NCBI RefSeq assembly: GCF_009758015.1
Contig: NZ_WSEL01000009.1
Coordinates: 62,001 to 126,000, forward strand
Direction of reading: 5' to 3'
Length of the DNA stretch: 64,000 bases
Origin: Ramlibacter pinisoli
Lineage (GTDB): Bacteria > Pseudomonadota > Gammaproteobacteria > Burkholderiales > Burkholderiaceae_C
Shown in pieces: positions 60,890-64,000 of this stretch; the stretch's first letter is position 1; every line of letters starts with the position of its first letter. The translations under genes were made by a program, and so were the position numbers. The notes beneath the pieces were generated by a model. The model was not told where the DNA came from and searched no databases. It worked only from the letters and a program-made list of their open reading frames with translations.

Positions 60890-61954
60890 TCAGGCCAGTT
60901 CACGCAAGGGGTGCTCGCCGGGCGCCCAGGGGCTGCGGAAGAAAGCGTCGACTTCCTCGGCCGTGACGTCCTCGGCGCGCGCCGGACTCCAGCGCGGCGA
61001 CTGGTCCTTGTCGATGGCGAGGGCCCGGATGCCCTCCACCGTCTCACCCGATGCGCCGGGCTTGCGGCGGAAGCAGTGCCACACGATGTCGCGCTCCATC
61101 CGCAGGTCGTCCGCCAGGGTCATCGTGCGGGCCCGCCGCACCTGCTCCAGGGTCACGTGCAGCATCAGCGGCGAGCGCTTGCGCAGCAGCGCGGCCGTGT
61201 CGCGGTGCCAGTCCGTCGATCCGGCTTCCAGCGCCCGCAGGATGTCGACCACGCCGTCCAGCGCGAACACGCGGTCGATCTCGGCCCGGTGCGCCGCCAG
61301 CCGCGAGCCGATCGCCCGGTGCGGTGGCGGGAGCGCGGCGACGCCCTCCCGCCCCAGGCGCTCCCAGAGCGCGGGCAACTCGGCCGCAGGCAGCTGCACG
61401 TCGGCCAGGCGGGCGTCGATGGCTTCCTCGGCGCCGATGGTCTCGCCGGTCAGCGCCAGGTATTCGCCCAGGCGGCCCGGGCAGCGCGACAGGAAGTAGC
61501 CGCCGCCGACGTCCGGGAACAGCCCGATGATGGTCTCGGGCATGGCGACGCGGGTGCGCTCGGTGACGATGCGGCAGCGCGCGCCCTGCGAGATGCCCAT
61601 GCCGCCGCCGAACACGATGCCGTCCATGCAGGCGGCGAAGGGCTTGGGATAGTGGTGCACCAGGTGGTTGAGCCGGTACTCCTCGGTGAAGAACGCGTCC
61701 AGCGAGGCATGGTCGCCGGCCAGCGCCGCCTGGTGGAAGAAGCGGATGTCGCCGCCTGCGCTGAAGGCCCCGAACGGCCCTTCCCTGCCCTGCCCGCGGA
61801 TCGCGACCACCTCGATGCGGGGATCGTCCTGCCACTGCCGCAGGACGGCGTCCAGCTCGCGCACCATCGCCAGCGACAGCGCGTTCAGCGCCCTGGGCCG
61901 GTTCAACGTGACCAGGCCCGCCCTGCCGACGACCTCGGCGACCACTTCACCCAT
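60890..61954 (-). CDS. Enoyl-CoA hydratase/isomerase family protein (3-hydroxyisobutyryl-CoA hydrolase-like)
   Basis: A 354-residue crotonase-superfamily protein, longer than simple enoyl-CoA hydratases and matching the 3-hydroxyisobutyryl-CoA hydrolase branch of valine catabolism. It has AFSAGGDIRFF near 64, the GGGMGISQGARCRI block near 114, and PETIIGLFPDVGGGYFLSR near 138, the Glu and Asp of which are the expected catalytic pair of HIBCH. The extended C-terminus (from about 250) is typical. It is tail to tail with the anti-sigma gene. Confidence 0.9.
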   Translation of the reverse strand: MGEVVAEVVGRAGLVTLNRPRALNALSLAMVRELDAVLRQWQDDPRIEVVAIRGQGREGPFGAFSAGGDIRFFHQAALAGDHASLDAFFTEEYRLNHLVHHYPKPFAACMDGIVFGGGMGISQGARCRIVTERTRVAMPETIIGLFPDVGGGYFLSRCPGRLGEYLALTGETIGAEEAIDARLADVQLPAAELPALWERLGREGVAALPPPHRAIGSRLAAHRAEIDRVFALDGVVDILRALEAGSTDWHRDTAALLRKRSPLMLHVTLEQVRRARTMTLADDLRMERDIVWHCFRRKPGASGETVEGIRALAIDKDQSPRWSPARAEDVTAEEVDAFFRSPWAPGEHPLRELA

Positions 61955-61984
61955 GCGACAGCACTCCTTGCTTCGGCGGGCGGC

Positions 61985-62857
61985 TCAGGCTCTCTGCCGC
62001 CACCCGACCAGTTCATTCATGACCAGCGCGCCGATCACCAGCGCGCCACCCGCCAGCACGGTCTGCGTCGGCACTTCGTCCGCGCCCACCCAGGCCAGCA
62101 GGATGCCGAAGATCACCTCCAGCAACGCCAGCAGCGCGATCTCCGGCGCCTGCAGCACGCGGGCGCAGACGACCGACAGCGCGCAGGGGATGGCCAGCTG
62201 CACCAGCCCCAGCAGGGCCAGCAGCCCGATGTCGTGCCAGGACGCCGCGAACGGCATGGCCAGCGGCAAGGTGACCAGAGAGGAGATGACGGCGCCGACC
62301 AGCACGGCCGGGACCAGGTCGACGTCGCGGCCGTGCGCATGCGCGCGCTGGCTGATGGTCCAGTTGACGGCACCGGCCAGAGGCACGCACAGGGCCACCA
62401 GCGTGCCGGCAAGCTGCCCGCCCGCCAATTGCGCGGCGTACATGTAGGCGATGCCCGCACCGGCGATGACGATGGCAGCCCAGGTGCGCGCCGGGATGCG
62501 GTGGCCGATGAAGATGCGCGCCACCAGGGCGGTGAGGAACGGCCCCACCGCCATCGTGACCAGCACGTTGGCGACGCTGGTGAGCGTCAGGGCCAGCATG
62601 AAGGCCGTGAACATGACGCTCCAGCACAGCCCGGACAGCCACAGCGGCGCCTGGGCTCGCCGCAGCCGGCCGAACACGGCCCGGCCCTGGAAGAACGGCA
62701 GGATCACCAGCAGCGAGGCCACCGTGAAGAAGCTGCGCCAGAAGGTGACCTCGAAGCTGCGTGCCTGCTCCAGGTGGCGCGTGATCACGCCCGCGATGGA
62801 CCACATGAGGGTCACCGCGACCATGAGGAACACCGCCCGGGTGTGCGACAGCTTCAT
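61985..62857 (-). CDS. DMT-superfamily (EamA) transporter
   Basis: A 290-residue inner-membrane protein with ten hydrophobic helices arranged as two EamA repeats (about 12-135 and 150-285). Markers are MWSIAGVITRHLE with SFEVTFWRSFFTVASLLVILPFF in the first repeat and APEIALLALLEVIFGILLAW in the second. Family members export amino acids or metabolites; specificity is not shown. It stands between the HIBCH-like gene and typA on the minus strand. Confidence 0.92.
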   Translation of the reverse strand: MKLSHTRAVFLMVAVTLMWSIAGVITRHLEQARSFEVTFWRSFFTVASLLVILPFFQGRAVFGRLRRAQAPLWLSGLCWSVMFTAFMLALTLTSVANVLVTMAVGPFLTALVARIFIGHRIPARTWAAIVIAGAGIAYMYAAQLAGGQLAGTLVALCVPLAGAVNWTISQRAHAHGRDVDLVPAVLVGAVISSLVTLPLAMPFAASWHDIGLLALLGLVQLAIPCALSVVCARVLQAPEIALLALLEVIFGILLAWVGADEVPTQTVLAGGALVIGALVMNELVGWRQRA

Positions 62858-62872
62858 GCGCGCCGCGCGGCC

Positions 62873-64000
62873 TTATGCGGCTTCGCGCATGGCCCGCTTG
62901 CGCTCGTGCTCCTTGAGGTGGCGCTTGCGCAGGCGCACGCTCTTGGGCGTGATCTCGACCAGCTCGTCGTCCTCGATGAACTCGACGCCGTACTCCAGCG
63001 TGAGCTCGATGGGCGGCGTGATCTTGATCGCATCTTCCTTGCCGGACACGCGGAAGTTGGTCAGCTGCTTGGTGCGGGTGGCGTTGACCACCAGGTCGTT
63101 GTCGCGGCTGTGGATGCCCACGATCATGCCCTCGTACACCGGGTCGTTGGCCCGCACGAACATGCGGCCCCGGTCGTCCAGCTTGCCCAGCGCGTAGGTG
63201 AAGATCTCGCCGTCGTCCATGGAGATCAGCACGCCGTTCTTGCGGCCGCCGATGTCGCCCTTGAACGGCTCGTAGCGGTCGAAGATGTTCGAGATCAGGC
63301 CCGAGCCGCGCGTGAGGTTCAGGAACTCGTTGGAGAAGCCGATCAGGCCCCGCGCCGGGATCCGGTATTCCAGACGAACGCGGCCGCGGCCGTCCGGCTC
63401 CATGTTGACCAGGTCGCCCTTGCGCTCGCCCAGGGCCTGCATCACGCCGCCCTGGTGCTGCTCCTCGATGTCGACCGTCACCAGCTCGATCGGCTCGTGC
63501 TTCTCGCCGTCGACGGTCTTGAGCACCACCCGCGGCTTGGAGACGGCCAGCTCGTAGCCTTCACGGCGCATGTTCTCCAGCAGGATGGTCAGGTGCAGTT
63601 CGCCGCGGCCCATGACCTCGAACACACCCTCCTCGTCGGTCTCGCTCACGCGCAGGGCGACGTTGGACTGCAGTTCCTTCTGCAGGCGGTCCCAGATCTG
63701 GCGGCTGGTGACGTACTTGCCTTCGCGGCCGGCCAGCGGGCTGGTGTTGACGCAGAAGTTCATGGTCAGGGTCGGCTCGTCGACCTTGAGCATGGGCAGC
63801 GGCGCGGGGTTGAGCGGGTCCGTCACGGTGACGCCGATGCCGATGTCGGCGATGCCGTTGATCAGCACGATGTCGCCCGGGCCGGCCTCGGTGACCTGCA
63901 CGCGGTCCAGGCCCTGGAACGTGAGGACCTGGTTCACGCGGCCCTTGAGCGACTTGCCGTCCGGACCTTCCATCACCAGCACGTCCATCATCGGCTTGAT
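62873..64000 (-). CDS. typA: GTP-binding protein TypA/BipA, C-terminal part (runs off the window)
   Basis: The last 375 codons of a TypA/BipA translational GTPase; the start lies beyond 64000. Domains II, III and V are visible: the barrel ending PMLKVDEPTLTMNF, HLTILLENMRREG, and the TypA-specific RGLIGFSNEFLNLTRGSGLISNIF near the C-terminal third, followed by the C-terminal domain and a basic tail (RKRHLKEHERKRAMREAA). TypA associates with ribosomes and helps 50S assembly and growth under cold stress. No frameshift in the visible part. Confidence 0.97.
   Translation of the reverse strand: MKPMMDVLVMEGPDGKSLKGRVNQVLTFQGLDRVQVTEAGPGDIVLINGIADIGIGVTVTDPLNPAPLPMLKVDEPTLTMNFCVNTSPLAGREGKYVTSRQIWDRLQKELQSNVALRVSETDEEGVFEVMGRGELHLTILLENMRREGYELAVSKPRVVLKTVDGEKHEPIELVTVDIEEQHQGGVMQALGERKGDLVNMEPDGRGRVRLEYRIPARGLIGFSNEFLNLTRGSGLISNIFDRYEPFKGDIGGRKNGVLISMDDGEIFTYALGKLDDRGRMFVRANDPVYEGMIVGIHSRDNDLVVNATRTKQLTNFRVSGKEDAIKITPPIELTLEYGVEFIEDDELVEITPKSVRLRKRHLKEHERKRAMREAA

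Overview
This 64 kb window is a chromosomal segment of a very GC-rich betaproteobacterium. Gene content and order fit Burkholderiales, most likely a Comamonadaceae member of the Ramlibacter/Variovorax kind. The supporting blocks are msrB-yciB-bolA, a thiolase/acyl-CoA dehydrogenase cluster beside a Liv-type transporter, mltG-tmk-holB-pilZ-tatD, rnfH-ratA divergent from smpB, guaB/guaA, and typA. This is judged from protein families and gene order only; no rRNA, tRNA, CRISPR array or insertion sequence was seen. Coding density is very high, neighbours commonly overlap by 1-17 nt at ATGA/GTGA junctions, and no gene-free gap exceeds 300 nt.

Layout. (1) 1-1289, minus strand: msrB, yciB, bolA and the first codons of a further gene. 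(2) 1525-6935: a membrane-bound hybrid histidine kinase resembling CqsS/PhcS quorum sensors, a response regulator whose output is a second kinase module (PhcR-like), and a fatty acyl-CoA ligase. (3) 7086-12386: a complete branched-chain-amino-acid-type ABC importer, with a terminator after the binding protein and an unusual ATPase. (4) 12572-25496: a long fatty acid/acyl-CoA catabolic cluster (FadB/J-type enzyme, thiolase, two acyl-CoA dehydrogenases, two SDRs, a hotdog thioesterase, MDR reductase, desaturase, GST) ending in an O6-alkylguanine methyltransferase. (5) 25501-36005: LapA-like protein, Tex, patatin lipase, acyltransferase, Fe-alcohol dehydrogenase, esterase, thioesterase-GNAT fusion and an O-antigen-ligase-like protein. 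(6) 36006-40786: ygfZ divergent from mltG-tmk-holB-pilZ-tatD.

(7) 40787-49331 looks like an accessory block: a secreted ankyrin protein, a CadR/PbrR-type regulator with a divergent CDF metal exporter and a textbook MerR operator, a ba3-type terminal oxidase operon with three multihaem c cytochromes, and a convergent Xre-RES toxin-antitoxin pair. (8) 49610-57090: a small unknown protein, LD-carboxypeptidase, a single gene fusing TadA to a haloalkane-dehalogenase-like hydrolase, a PaiB-like protein, and guaA/guaB with a VapBC module lodged between them. (9) 57233-64000: DUF4124 protein, rnfH-ratA/smpB, a lipoprotein-ECF sigma-anti-sigma set with a putative ECF promoter, a HIBCH-like enzyme, a DMT exporter and the 3' part of typA.

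The points most worth following up are the CqsS/PhcS-like phosphorelay without a visible signal synthase, the TadA-hydrolase fusion, the VapBC insertion that places guaA under a toxin-antitoxin promoter, the LivF with Arg in place of the Walker A Lys, and the co-location of AidB-like and Ogt-type alkylation-defence genes in a lipid operon.
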